A stretch of DNA of 7,041 bases from Xanthobacteraceae bacterium (GCA_030037105.1 JASHRY010000269.1:1-7041); one strand, 5' to 3'; numbered from the stretch's first letter, positions 1-6,417 are shown. Translations and numbers: made by a program. The notes: generated from the letters alone by a model not told the origin.

Positions 1-480
1 CTCGTCACCATCAATGCGCTCACCAGGCCGCAGGGCGGGTTCTGGATGAAGCCGGCGTACCGAATCCCGCTGGGCGAGTTTCCGGTGGTGGCGCGATTCA
101 CCACGCAGGAAGACGCGACCAGCACGCCGATCACCGAGATGGTGGTCAATTCGCTGATCACCAGCCACGCCGACGGCGCCAAGGTGCGGGTCGGCAAGAT
201 CACCGTCGGCGGCTTGGCCTGGGACGCCGGCTACGGCATTCGCACCGTCGAGGCTTCGATCGACGGCGGCGGCACCTGGTCGACGGCGACGCTCGGCGAG
301 GATCTCGGCCGCTATGCGTTTCGGCCGTGGAGCTACGATCTGACGACCAAACATGGAAAGAATACGATCATGGTCAAAGCCACCAACAGGATCGGCCAGA
401 CGCAAACGGCGACGTTGCTCTTCAACGGCGCCGGCTATCACAACAACGTCATGCAAAGCGTCACTCTGAACGCCGGCTGA
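1..480 (+). CDS. sorA: Sulfite dehydrogenase molybdenum subunit SorA, C-terminal part (5' truncated by window edge)
   Basis: The frame is open from base 1 to the TGA at 478-480 and gives 159 residues; the true start lies upstream of the window. SorA is the periplasmic molybdopterin subunit of sulfite:cytochrome c oxidoreductase, which oxidises sulfite to sulfate and passes electrons to the SorB haem. Visible sequence includes GFWMKPAYRIP near residues 13-23, the joint between the catalytic and dimerisation domains in this family. It is followed by the immunoglobulin-like Mo-co dimerisation domain, with SLITSHADGA, GLAWDAGYGIRTVEASIDGG and a C-terminal FNGAGYHNNV block. The Mo-ligating cysteine, the substrate-binding arginines and any Tat signal would be upstream and cannot be checked. 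The internal ATG at 46 is only a methionine codon inside the gene. The adjacent sorB gene supports the identity strongly. A YedY-like or plant-type sulfite oxidase is less likely because of the cytochrome partner. Confidence 0.9.
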   Translation, partial: LVTINALTRPQGGFWMKPAYRIPLGEFPVVARFTTQEDATSTPITEMVVNSLITSHADGAKVRVGKITVGGLAWDAGYGIRTVEASIDGGGTWSTATLGEDLGRYAFRPWSYDLTTKHGKNTIMVKATNRIGQTQTATLLFNGAGYHNNVMQSVTLNAG

Positions 481-492
481 AGGAAAAACGAG

Positions 493-786
493 ATGCGCGC
501 CGTTGTGCTCACGATCCTGGCCGCGCTTGCGGTCGGCTCCGCCGCCGCGCTGGCCGGAGAAGAGCCCGTGGAGCTCAAGCCGGGTCCGGGACTCGACGCG
601 GTCGAGGGCAATTGCGGCGCCTGTCACAGCCTCGATTACATCCCGATGAATTCGCCGTTCCTCGACGCCGGGAAGTGGGCGGCCGAGGTGATGAAGATGA
701 TCAAGGCCTACGGCGCGCCCATCAACGACGCCGACGCTCGAATCATCGCCGCCTATTTGGCGAAGAATTACGGGCCGCGGGACTAA
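493..786 (+). CDS. sorB: Sulfite dehydrogenase cytochrome c subunit SorB
   Basis: This 97-residue protein is the monohaem c-type cytochrome that accepts electrons from SorA and delivers them to the respiratory chain through a soluble cytochrome c. Residues 1-21 look like a Sec signal peptide: a basic Arg2, a hydrophobic stretch, and an ALA-G cleavage site at about 21/22, leaving a mature protein of about 76 residues in the periplasm. The haem-binding CxxCH is CGACH at residues 41-45. The distal ligand should be a methionine; Met52, Met67 and Met69 are candidates that I cannot separate by eye. The start is chosen from the strong GAAGGA ribosome-binding site at 479-484, eight nt upstream of the ATG. 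That site overlaps the sorA stop, and the 12-nt gap implies co-transcription and probably coupled translation. The size and the CHSLDYIPMNSPF block fit SorB rather than a general class I cytochrome c. Confidence 0.9.
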   Translation: MRAVVLTILAALAVGSAAALAGEEPVELKPGPGLDAVEGNCGACHSLDYIPMNSPFLDAGKWAAEVMKMIKAYGAPINDADARIIAAYLAKNYGPRD

Positions 787-900
787 TATAATTTGCGCCG
801 GCGCGCCGAGCGGGCTCATCCGCTAGTCCGGCCGGTCGACGCCGCGACCGTCAGTTGACGTTGTGCTCGGCGGATTTCTCGCCTAGAAGCGCTTGCGCCC

Positions 901-926
901 CGCTTCCCCGACGCCGGGAGGAAGCG
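901..926. other. Hairpin just upstream of the asd ribosome-binding site
   Basis: A perfect 7-bp inverted repeat pairs CGCTTCC (901-907) with GGAAGCG (920-926). It can be extended by two C-G pairs (908-918 and 909-917) across a bulged A at 919. It ends 10 nt before the asd Shine-Dalgarno. No T-run follows on either strand, so it is not a standard intrinsic terminator. It could stabilise the asd leader or end sorAB transcripts. GC-rich DNA produces such repeats by chance, so any function is inference. Confidence 0.35.
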
Positions 927-936
927 AAATGGCGAC

Positions 937-942
937 GGAGGA
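937..942 (+). promoter_or_regulatory. Ribosome-binding site fixing the asd start
   Basis: GGAGGA lies six nt before the ATG at 949. An in-frame TTG at 943 directly abuts this site and would leave no spacer, so ATG 949 is the start used here. Confidence 0.8.
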
Positions 943-948
943 TTGACG

Positions 949-1983
949 ATGGGTTACAGCGTCGCGGTGGTCGGCGCGACCGGCAATGTGGGCCGCGAGA
1001 TGCTCGGCATTCTCGCCGAGCGGTCGTTCCCCGCCGACGAGGTGGCGGCGCTCGCCTCGCGCAAGAGCCAGGGCGTCGAAGTCTCCTATGGCGAGCGCAC
1101 GCTGAAGGTCAAAGCGCTCGAGCATTACGATTTCTCCGGCGTCGACATCTGCCTGATGTCGGCGGGTTCCGCGGTGTCCAAGGAGTGGGCGCCGAAGATT
1201 GCCGCCGCCGGCGCCGTGGTGATCGATAATTCCTCGTGCTGGCGCTACGATTCCGACGTCCCGTTGATCGTGCCCGAGGTCAACGCCGACGCCGTCGGCG
1301 GCTTTCGCAAGCGCGGCATCATCGCCAATCCCAACTGCTCGACCGCGCAGCTCGTCGTCGCGCTCAAGCCGCTGCACGAGCGGGCGCGGATCAAGCGCGT
1401 CGTGGTCGCCACCTATCAGTCGGTTTCCGGCGCCGGCAAGGAGGCGATGGACGAGCTTTTTTCGCAGACCAAGGCGGTCTTCCAGATCGACGAGGTCGCA
1501 CCGAAGAAATTTCCCAAGCGCATCGCCTTCAACCTCATTCCGCAGATCGACGTGTTCATGGAGGACGGCGCCACCAGGGAGGAGTGGAAGATGGCGGCCG
1601 AGACCAAGAAGATTCTCGACCCCAAGATCAAGCTCGTCGCCACCTGCGTGCGCGTGCCGGTCTTCATCGGCCATTCCGAGGCGGTCGCCGTCGAGCTCGA
1701 GAAAGAGATCACCGCCGATGAAGCGCGCGACGTCCTGCGCCGTGCGCCCGGCTGCGTCGTCATCGACAAGCACGAGCCGGGCGGCTACGTGACGCCTTAC
1801 GAATCGGTCGGCGAAGACGCGACCTATATCAGCCGCATCCGCGAGGATGCGACGGTCGAGCATGGACTTTTGCTGTGGATCGTCGCCGACAATCTGCGCA
1901 AGGGCGCGGCCCTCAACGCCATCCAAATCGCCGAGTGTCTGATCAACCGCAAGTTGATCACGGCGAAGCGGAAGGCGGCGTAG
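949..1983 (+). CDS. asd: Aspartate-semialdehyde dehydrogenase
   Basis: This 344-residue cytosolic enzyme reduces beta-aspartyl phosphate to aspartate semialdehyde with NADPH, the branch point to lysine/diaminopimelate, threonine and methionine. The nucleotide-binding loop GATGNVG is at residues 9-15. The catalytic cysteine is Cys130 in NPNCSTAQ. Gln157 (YQSVSGAGK) sits 27 residues after the cysteine, as in the E. coli enzyme. Arg235 and His242 (RVPVFIGHSE) have the seven-residue separation of the substrate-binding arginine and the catalytic base. All key residues are therefore present, and the length is normal for bacterial Asd. ATG 949 is preferred over the in-frame TTG at 943 because of the GGAGGA site. 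The 28-nt gap to the downstream CoA ester lyase suggests shared transcription. The 162 nt upstream, after sorB, probably carry the asd promoter, but no good -35/-10 pair is clear there. Confidence 0.96.
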   Translation: MGYSVAVVGATGNVGREMLGILAERSFPADEVAALASRKSQGVEVSYGERTLKVKALEHYDFSGVDICLMSAGSAVSKEWAPKIAAAGAVVIDNSSCWRYDSDVPLIVPEVNADAVGGFRKRGIIANPNCSTAQLVVALKPLHERARIKRVVVATYQSVSGAGKEAMDELFSQTKAVFQIDEVAPKKFPKRIAFNLIPQIDVFMEDGATREEWKMAAETKKILDPKIKLVATCVRVPVFIGHSEAVAVELEKEITADEARDVLRRAPGCVVIDKHEPGGYVTPYESVGEDATYISRIREDATVEHGLLLWIVADNLRKGAALNAIQIAECLINRKLITAKRKAA

Positions 1984-1986
1984 GCG

Positions 1987-2001
1987 CCCCGTCGTTCGGG
2001 G
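1987..2001. other. Small hairpin overlapping the weak ribosome-binding site of the CoA ester lyase gene
   Basis: CCCCG (1987-1991) pairs perfectly with CGGGG (1997-2001) around the loop TCGTT, in the 28 nt between asd and the next gene. The right arm contains the only purine-rich stretch (CGGGGA) that could serve as Shine-Dalgarno for the ATG at 2012, about nine nt away. If it forms, it would partly mask initiation. The stem is only five base pairs, so this is a weak call. Confidence 0.3.
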
Positions 2002-2011
2002 ACACCGGGCG

Positions 2012-2893
2012 ATGAGCGTCCGCCCGCGGCGCAGCGTCCTTTACATGCCCGGATCGAACGCGCGGGCGCTGGAGAAGGCGCGCGAACTGCCGGCCGACGC
2101 CGTCATCCTCGATCTCGAGGACGCCGTGGCGCCGGACGCCAAGGCGCAGGCGCGCGCGCTGATCGTCAAGGCGCTGCAAGACGGCGGCTTCGGCCGCCGC
2201 GAGGTGCTGGTGCGGATCAACGGGCTCGACACCGGCTGGTGGATCGACGACCTTGTCGTCGCCGCGGCCGGGCCCGATGCGCTGCTGGTGCCCAAGGTGT
2301 CGACGCCCGACCATATCCGGCGGGTGGCAAAGCACCTCGTCGGCGTTCGCGCCGAGGCGCGCATCCGCATTTGGGCGATGATGGAGACGCCGCTCGCCAT
2401 GCTCAACGCCCGCGACATTGCGGCGGCCGCGCTCGATCCGGCGACGCGGCTCGCCGGCTTGGTCATGGGCACCAACGATCTCGCCAGGGAGACGCGCGCG
2501 CAAATCGTGCCCGGCCGCGCGCCGATGCTGCCGTGGCTGATGAATTGCGTGGCGGCGGCGCGCGCCCACGGCATCGACATCCTCGACGGCGTCTACAACG
2601 ATCTCGGCGACGCCGAAGGCTTTGCCGCGGAGTGCCGGCAGGCGCGCGACCTCGGCTTCGACGGCAAGACGCTCATCCATCCGCAGCAGATCGCGCCGTG
2701 CAACGAGGCGTTTTCGCCGACGCCCGAGGAGGTGGCCTGGGCGCGCACAATCATCGCCGTCTTCGATCTGCCGGAGAACGCCGATAAAGGCGTCATCCAG
2801 ATCGACGGCCGCATGGTCGAGCGGCTGCACGCCGACATGGCGCGGCGCACGGTCGCGATTGCCGACGCCGTCGCGGCGGCGCAGCCGGCTTGA
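2012..2893 (+). CDS. CoA ester lyase, HpcH/HpaI aldolase / CitE-like family (malyl-CoA lyase or thioesterase type)
   Basis: This 293-residue TIM-barrel protein is of the CitE/malyl-CoA lyase type. The family cleaves or hydrolyses 3-hydroxyacyl-CoA diacids such as malyl-CoA, methylmalyl-CoA or citramalyl-CoA using Mg2+. Visible motifs, in order: RRSVLYMPGSN (6-16), the DLEDAV strand (34-39), the substrate arginine Arg68 in VRINGLDT, the metal ligands Glu125 (MMETPLAML) and Asp156 (GTNDLARE), and GFDGKTLIHPQQI (215-227). A C-terminal lid (DGRMVERLH, 265-273) is present, so this is not a truncated lid-less form. The lid carries Glu269-type GRMVE where malyl-CoA lyases often show GxMID. That leaves open thioesterase, lyase or citramalyl-CoA activity. 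No citD or citF gene is nearby, so a citrate lyase beta subunit role is unlikely. It follows asd closely and probably shares its transcript, but no pathway link is evident. Confidence 0.82.
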   Translation: MSVRPRRSVLYMPGSNARALEKARELPADAVILDLEDAVAPDAKAQARALIVKALQDGGFGRREVLVRINGLDTGWWIDDLVVAAAGPDALLVPKVSTPDHIRRVAKHLVGVRAEARIRIWAMMETPLAMLNARDIAAAALDPATRLAGLVMGTNDLARETRAQIVPGRAPMLPWLMNCVAAARAHGIDILDGVYNDLGDAEGFAAECRQARDLGFDGKTLIHPQQIAPCNEAFSPTPEEVAWARTIIAVFDLPENADKGVIQIDGRMVERLHADMARRTVAIADAVAAAQPA

Positions 2894-2907
2894 ACGCGGC
2901 CGGCCTG

Positions 2908-3678
2908 CTACCGCAACTCGATCGAAGTTGCGACGCCCGGCTCAAGGAGCCGCAGCCGCGCGCCGATGCCCAGCGCCTTGAACGACCGCGCGAGATCGTC
3001 GCCGTTCTGGCTGAAGTGCGCCCAGCCCTCGTAATGGACCGGAACGATCGTGGCGTCGGGGAAGGCGTGCGCGGTCTCGATCGCGTCGTTCACGTCCATG
3101 GTGAGATGGAACGGCCCGCGCGTCTTCGCCGCGCCGGCGAACAGGAGCACCAGGCCGGCGTGGAAGCGGCGCGCAACCTCGGCAACGCCGTCGTACCAGA
3201 CCGTGTCGCCGGTGACGTAGATCGGCCGCCCGCCGGCAAGCGAGAGCACGAAGCCGATGACGTCGCCGGATAGCGGCTCGATGCCGGCCGGTCCGTGCCG
3301 CGCCGGTGTCGCCGTCACCGTCAGCGCGCTTCCATCCGGCTTAATCAGCTCCTTGCTCTCGCCCGGCGCCAAACCTTCGGCGCTGCCGCCGAGCCGTTTC
3401 GCTCCGGCGGGCGTGGTGAAGAGCCGCGGCGCCTGCATGGCGTAGGCTCTGCCGACATGATCGAGATTATCGGCGTGCTGATCGTGGCTCAGCAGCACGG
3501 CGTCGACCCGCCCGGTCTGCTCGGCCGTCAGGGCCGGGCGCGAAATCTTCTTCAGCGTGACGTGGGCGAGCTTGTACTCGCCCGGCCCGTCGAAGGTCGG
3601 ATCGGTCAGCAACCGAAACCCGCCGATTTCGATCAGCGCGGTCGGTCCGCCGATCAGGGTGATCTGAGCCGTGGTCAT
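2908..3678 (-). CDS. MBL-fold (metallo-beta-lactamase superfamily, UlaG-like) metal-dependent hydrolase
   Basis: This 256-residue protein has the order of motifs of UlaG/YcbJ-like metallo-hydrolases. It has an N-terminal strand region ending in LLTDPTFD (23-30), a metal-site block SHDQHADNLD (64-73), His128 (PARHGP), Asp158 (YVTGDTVWYDG) and His215 (VPVHYEGWAHF). Likely metal ligands are His65, His68 and Asp70, then His128, Asp158 and His215. No signal peptide is visible, so it should be cytosolic. The substrate is unknown; relatives act on phosphodiesters, lactones or N-acyl lipids. The ATG at 3678 is chosen because it gives the family-typical opening TTAQITLIGGPTALIEIGG and leaves 20 nt after the permease stop; an ATG at 3738 would overlap the permease by 40 nt. 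A GGGGA at 3691-3695 is a poorly spaced ribosome-binding site. It is the last gene of the yadG-yadH cluster. Confidence 0.82.
   Translation of the reverse strand: MTTAQITLIGGPTALIEIGGFRLLTDPTFDGPGEYKLAHVTLKKISRPALTAEQTGRVDAVLLSHDQHADNLDHVGRAYAMQAPRLFTTPAGAKRLGGSAEGLAPGESKELIKPDGSALTVTATPARHGPAGIEPLSGDVIGFVLSLAGGRPIYVTGDTVWYDGVAEVARRFHAGLVLLFAGAAKTRGPFHLTMDVNDAIETAHAFPDATIVPVHYEGWAHFSQNGDDLARSFKALGIGARLRLLEPGVATSIELR
2912..2932. terminator. Inverted repeat at the convergent gene junction, possible bidirectional terminator
   Basis: CGCAACT (2912-2918) and AGTTGCG (2926-2932) form a perfect 7-bp stem with a 7-nt loop. The repeat lies in the last codons of the minus-strand hydrolase and 18 nt past the stop of the plus-strand lyase, where the two transcription units converge. 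No T-tract follows on either strand, so it could at best slow polymerase or protect 3' ends. Confidence 0.3.
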
Positions 3679-3698
3679 GAGGTCGAGCGATCCCCGCC

Positions 3699-4460
3699 TT
3701 AGGTCTTCAATCGATATCCGGTCTTGAAAATCCACCAAACAATGATCAGACAGACGACGAGAAAGAGCAGGATGACCGCCGCGCTGAGATCGACATTCAC
3801 GTCGGCGAGCTCGAAGAAGCTCCAGCGGAACCCGCTGATCAGATAGACGAGCGGGTTGAACAGCGTGACCGTGCGCCAGAACGGCGGCAACAGGCTGGTC
3901 GAATAAAAGGTGCCGCCGAGGAAGGTCAACGGCGTGATGATCAGCAGCGGCACGACTTGCAGCTTGTCGAAGCCGTCGGCCCAGATGCCGAGAATGAAGC
4001 CGAACAGGCTGAAGCTGACGGCGGTCAAGACGAGAAAAGCGAGCATCCAGGCCGGGTGGGCGATGCGCAGCGGCACGAACAGCGCCGACGTCGCCAGGAT
4101 GATCAGGCCGAGGACGATCGATTTGGTCGCCGCGGCGCCGACGTAGCCGAGCACGATCTCGATGGCGGACGCCGGCGCCGAGAGGATTTCATAGATGGTC
4201 CCGGCGAAGCGCGGGAAGTAGATGCCGATCGCGGCGTTGGTCACGCTCTGCGTCAGCAGCATCAGCATCATCAGCCCGGGCACGATGAACGCGCCGTAGC
4301 TGACGCCTTCGATCGTGCTGATACGCGAGCCGATCGCGGCGCCGAACACCACGAAATAGAGCGAGGTCGAGATGACCGGCGAGACGATGCTCTGCAGCCA
4401 GGTGCGCCGGGTGCGCGCCATCTCGAACTTGTAGATCGCGCCGACAGCGTAGAGGTTCAT
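3699..4460 (-). CDS. yadH: ABC-2 type transporter permease, YadH family
   Basis: This 253-residue inner-membrane protein has the six-segment ABC-2 permease layout. A cytoplasmic amphipathic start ([14 protein letters not shown]) is followed by hydrophobic stretches at about 25-43, 57-80, 100-128, 137-160, 168-186 and 226-245. It has the family blocks FIVPGLMM (58-65), [13 protein letters not shown] [21 protein letters not shown] (175-195) and [15 protein letters not shown] (202-216). Length and sequence resemble E. coli YadH (256 aa), whose substrate is not established. Start: ATG at 4460 overlaps the ATPase stop as ATGA, with GGAG at 4466-4469 five nt upstream. The frame stays open to 5099, but that 213-residue extension runs inside the ATPase gene in another frame and is not a fusion. 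With the ATPase it should form a half-transporter dimer exporting a lipid- or polysaccharide-like compound; that role is inference. Confidence 0.88.
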   Translation of the reverse strand: MNLYAVGAIYKFEMARTRRTWLQSIVSPVISTSLYFVVFGAAIGSRISTIEGVSYGAFIVPGLMMLMLLTQSVTNAAIGIYFPRFAGTIYEILSAPASAIEIVLGYVGAAATKSIVLGLIILATSALFVPLRIAHPAWMLAFLVLTAVSFSLFGFILGIWADGFDKLQVVPLLIITPLTFLGGTFYSTSLLPPFWRTVTLFNPLVYLISGFRWSFFELADVNVDLSAAVILLFLVVCLIIVWWIFKTGYRLKT

Positions 4461-5383
4461 CGCCGCTCCGTCACCAGTCCGACGAAAATTTCTTCCAGCG
4501 AGCGTTCCGTCGTGAACAGGTCCTTGAACCGCAATCCGGCGAGATGCAGGTCGTCGATGAGGCCGGTGATGCCGATATGCTCGGCCTGGGTGTCGTAGGT
4601 GTAGACGAGCTTGCGGCCGCCGTCGACGAGGGCGAGACGATGCCTGGCAAGCGCCGGCGGTATGGCGGCGATCGGCTCGCGCAGTTCGAGCGTCAGTCGC
4701 TTCTGGCCGAGCTTGCGCATCAGTTCGGCCTTGTTCTCGACCAGGATGAGCTCGCCTTTGTGGATCACGCCGACGCGGTCGGCCATCTGCTCGGCTTCCT
4801 CGATGTAGTGCGTGGTCAGGATGGTGGTCACGCCGGAAGCGCGCAGCGCCCGCACCATCTCCCACATGTCCTTGCGCAATTCGACGTCGACGCCGGCGGT
4901 CGGCTCGTCGAGAAACAGGATTCGCGGCTCGTGCGCCAGCGCCTTGGCGATCATCAGGCGGCGCTTCATGCCGCCGGACAGCGTCGCGATCCTGTGGTCC
5001 TTCTTGTCCCACAGCGACAAGTCCTGCAACACTTTTTGGACGTAGGCGGGATCGGCGGGCTTGCCGAACAAGCCGCGGCTGAACGACACCGTCCCCCATA
5101 CCGACGAGAAAATGTCGGTGGCAAGTTCCTGCGGCACCAGGCCGATCAGCGAGCGGGTGACGCGGTAGTCGGCGATGATGTCGTAACCGTCCACCGTAAT
5201 GCTGCCGCTCGACGGATTGACGATGCCGCAGATGATGCCGATCAGCGTGGTCTTGCCGGCGCCGTTCGGGCCGAGCAGCGCGAAAATCTCGCCGTGGCGT
5301 ATCTCCAGGTTGATGTCCTTCAGCGCCTGGAAGCCGGAGGCGTAGGTCTTGGACAGATTGGAGACGGTGATGACAGGGGCCAT
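4457..5383 (-). CDS. yadG: ABC transporter ATP-binding protein, YadG family
   Basis: This 308-residue ATPase has the same length as E. coli YadG and matches it closely in the motifs. Walker A is GPNGAGKT (38-45), the Q-loop glutamine is Gln85 (GLVPQE), the signature is [15 protein letters not shown] (135-149), Walker B is RILFLDE (154-160), the D-loop is AGVD (163-166) and the switch His is His192. Nothing catalytic is missing. The C-terminal 90 residues, ending [13 protein letters not shown], are the extension usual for ABC-2 export ATPases. It powers the YadH-type permease encoded just downstream with an ATGA overlap, which implies translational coupling. Start: ATG 5383 gives the family-typical N-terminus [14 protein letters not shown]; the 101 open codons upstream lie across the gap and the FAD gene and have no ABC-like sequence. 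A weak GGGAA at 5388-5392 precedes it. Confidence 0.92.
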   Translation of the reverse strand: MAPVITVSNLSKTYASGFQALKDINLEIRHGEIFALLGPNGAGKTTLIGIICGIVNPSSGSITVDGYDIIADYRVTRSLIGLVPQELATDIFSSVWGTVSFSRGLFGKPADPAYVQKVLQDLSLWDKKDHRIATLSGGMKRRLMIAKALAHEPRILFLDEPTAGVDVELRKDMWEMVRALRASGVTTILTTHYIEEAEQMADRVGVIHKGELILVENKAELMRKLGQKRLTLELREPIAAIPPALARHRLALVDGGRKLVYTYDTQAEHIGITGLIDDLHLAGLRFKDLFTTERSLEEIFVGLVTERR

Positions 5384-5403
5384 AAAGTTCCCGGCTGGCC
5401 GCT

Positions 5404-5432
5404 TATTAGCGTTGCCGCGCCAAAGTTCGCAA
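5404..5432 (-). promoter_or_regulatory. Possible promoter for the yadG-yadH-hydrolase cluster
   Basis: In the 76-nt gap before yadG, TTGCGA (5432-5427) and CTAATA (5409-5404) are separated by exactly 17 nt on the minus strand. This resembles the alphaproteobacterial housekeeping pattern TTGnnn-N17-CTATAT, imperfectly. A start near 5397 would give a leader of about 14 nt. It is the only A/T-rich spot in the gap. Read-through from the FAD gene is an equally good explanation. Confidence 0.25.
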
Positions 5433-5459
5433 GCGCCCGCAGGGTGATTTCGGCGACGA

Positions 5460-6335
5460 TCATGATACGTGCGAAAGTCCCGCCGCGCCGGCATGCGCAA
5501 GCGCCCGCCCGACGAGAACGGCGGCGACGGCGCGCCGGTACGCGGCCGAGGCATGAACGTCGGTTTGCGCGTTGATTTCCTCGGCCGCCAATCGTGCGGC
5601 CTCGCCAATGGCGTGTTGATCGAGCGCCCGGCCGGCGAGCGCCGCCTCGGCGTTGCGCAGCCGATGGGCCCCGTCGGCGGTACCAAAGGCGACGATGCGC
5701 GCGCCGACGCAGTGAGGTTCCGTGCCGCAGTCGACGAGAACGGCGACGCCGAGCAACGCGAAATCGCCGCGGCGCGGCGCCAGTTCCTCGAAGCCCCAGC
5801 CGCGTCCGGCCGGCCACGGCGGAAAGCGGATTTCCGTCAAAATCTCTGCCGGCGCGAGCGCAGTCCTGAGCGCGCCCCGGAAGAAGTCTTCCGCCGTCAC
5901 GAGCCGCGTGCCCGCGCGCCGCCGCAGCACGAATTCCGCGCCGCAGGCGACGGCAATTGCCGGCAGCTCCGCCGCCGGATCGGCGTGCGCGCAGCTTCCT
6001 CCCACCGTACCGCGATTGCGAATCTGATAATGCGCGATATGACCTACCGCCTCGGCCAACAGCGGATTGGCGGCGACGACGGCCGCGCTTTTCTCGATAT
6101 CCCGCCATCGCACTAACGCGCCGAGATGCAGCCGGTTGTCGACAATTTCGATCCGATCGAGCGCCGGCACGCGATTGATATCGACGAGGAGCGTCGGTGC
6201 GGCGAGCCGAAAGTTGAGAATGGGAAGAAGGCTCTGGCCGCCGGCAATAATCTTCGCCTCTTCGTCTGTTTCGAGAAGGCGCAGCACTTCCTCGACACTA
6301 TCCGGCCTTGCGTATTCAAACGGCGGTGGTTTCAA
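5460..6335 (-). CDS. CoxM-type FAD-binding subunit of a xanthine dehydrogenase/CO dehydrogenase-family molybdenum hydroxylase
   Basis: This 291-residue protein is the medium, FAD-binding subunit of molybdenum hydroxylases (CO dehydrogenase, xanthine dehydrogenase, aldehyde or nicotinate oxidases). It moves electrons from the 2Fe-2S subunit to the acceptor. It opens with [20 protein letters not shown] as expected. The FAD pyrophosphate motifs are AGGQSLLP (31-38) and [20 protein letters not shown] (105-124), followed by the C-terminal CO-dehydrogenase flavoprotein domain from about 175. Length matches CoxM-like proteins. The start is a TTG at 6335 preceded by GGGGGGAG at 6342-6349; an in-frame ATG at 6428 would add 31 residues with no family counterpart. 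No small iron-sulfur or large molybdopterin subunit gene flanks it: the neighbours are leuD and yadG. The substrate therefore cannot be named; it may pair with subunits encoded elsewhere or be a remnant, although the frame is intact. Confidence 0.87.
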   Translation of the reverse strand: MKPPPFEYARPDSVEEVLRLLETDEEAKIIAGGQSLLPILNFRLAAPTLLVDINRVPALDRIEIVDNRLHLGALVRWRDIEKSAAVVAANPLLAEAVGHIAHYQIRNRGTVGGSCAHADPAAELPAIAVACGAEFVLRRRAGTRLVTAEDFFRGALRTALAPAEILTEIRFPPWPAGRGWGFEELAPRRGDFALLGVAVLVDCGTEPHCVGARIVAFGTADGAHRLRNAEAALAGRALDQHAIGEAARLAAEEINAQTDVHASAAYRRAVAAVLVGRALAHAGAAGLSHVS

Positions 6336-6341
6336 CCTCGA

Positions 6342-6349
6342 CTCCCCCC
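6342..6349 (-). promoter_or_regulatory. Ribosome-binding site deciding a TTG start for the FAD subunit gene
   Basis: GGGGGGAG on the minus strand lies six nt before the TTG at 6335. The first residues after this TTG ([10 protein letters not shown]) match the normal beginning of CoxM-like proteins, which supports initiation here rather than at the ATG at 6428. Confidence 0.65.
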
Positions 6350-6388
6350 GACCGCGCGCACCGATGGCTGCGTCCAGAATGTTAATGA

Positions 6389-6417
6389 ATTTGAACTGAG
6401 TGCCGCGCGATATACAA
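6389..6417 (-). promoter_or_regulatory. Possible promoter in the leuD-FAD subunit gap
   Basis: The 190-nt gap between leuD and the FAD gene has one clearly A/T-rich patch at about 6380-6425. In it, TTGTAT (6417-6412) and TCAAAT (6394-6389) are 17 nt apart on the minus strand, a weak match to a sigma-70 promoter. It would give a leader of about 45 nt before the TTG start. I see no intrinsic terminator after leuD in this gap. Confidence 0.25.

Noticed and set aside
327..791. Plus-strand open frame across the sorA-sorB junction
   Set aside because: It reads through both genes in a wrong frame and is Arg-rich; SorA and SorB are clearly recognisable in their own frames.
795..824. GC-rich palindrome GCGCCGGCGC and the short AGCGG/CCGCT repeat after sorB, as a sorAB terminator
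   Set aside because: The stems are only about five base pairs and no T-run follows; repeats of this size are expected by chance at this base composition.
855..860. TTGACG as a -35 element for asd
   Set aside because: No acceptable -10 hexamer lies 16-18 nt downstream; the nearest A/T-containing candidate is more than 20 nt away.
883..1926. Long minus-strand open frame (347 codons) opposite asd
   Set aside because: It mirrors asd, whose catalytic motifs are intact. The translation is rich in Arg, Asp and Gly without any recognisable domain, as expected for an antisense frame in GC-rich DNA.
1958..2830. Minus-strand open frame (290 codons) opposite the CoA ester lyase
   Set aside because: It is an antisense shadow of a gene with clear family motifs, and it has a low-complexity His/Arg/Asp-rich composition.
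4461..5099. Apparent 213-residue N-terminal extension of the permease
   Set aside because: It is an Arg-rich out-of-frame reading of the ATPase gene. The ATGA overlap and the GGAG site fix the permease start at 4460.
4544..5575. Plus-strand open frame (343 codons) opposite yadG
   Set aside because: It is antisense to a complete ABC ATPase and shows no domain of its own.
5384..5686. 101-codon upstream extension of the yadG ATPase
   Set aside because: It has a Pro/Arg-rich sequence, overlaps the FAD subunit gene, and has no counterpart in YadG-like proteins, which begin at the position chosen here.
5320..6108. Minus-strand open frame (262 codons) overlapping the FAD subunit and yadG
   Set aside because: It is an extremely Arg/Gly-rich shadow frame that overlaps two recognisable genes.
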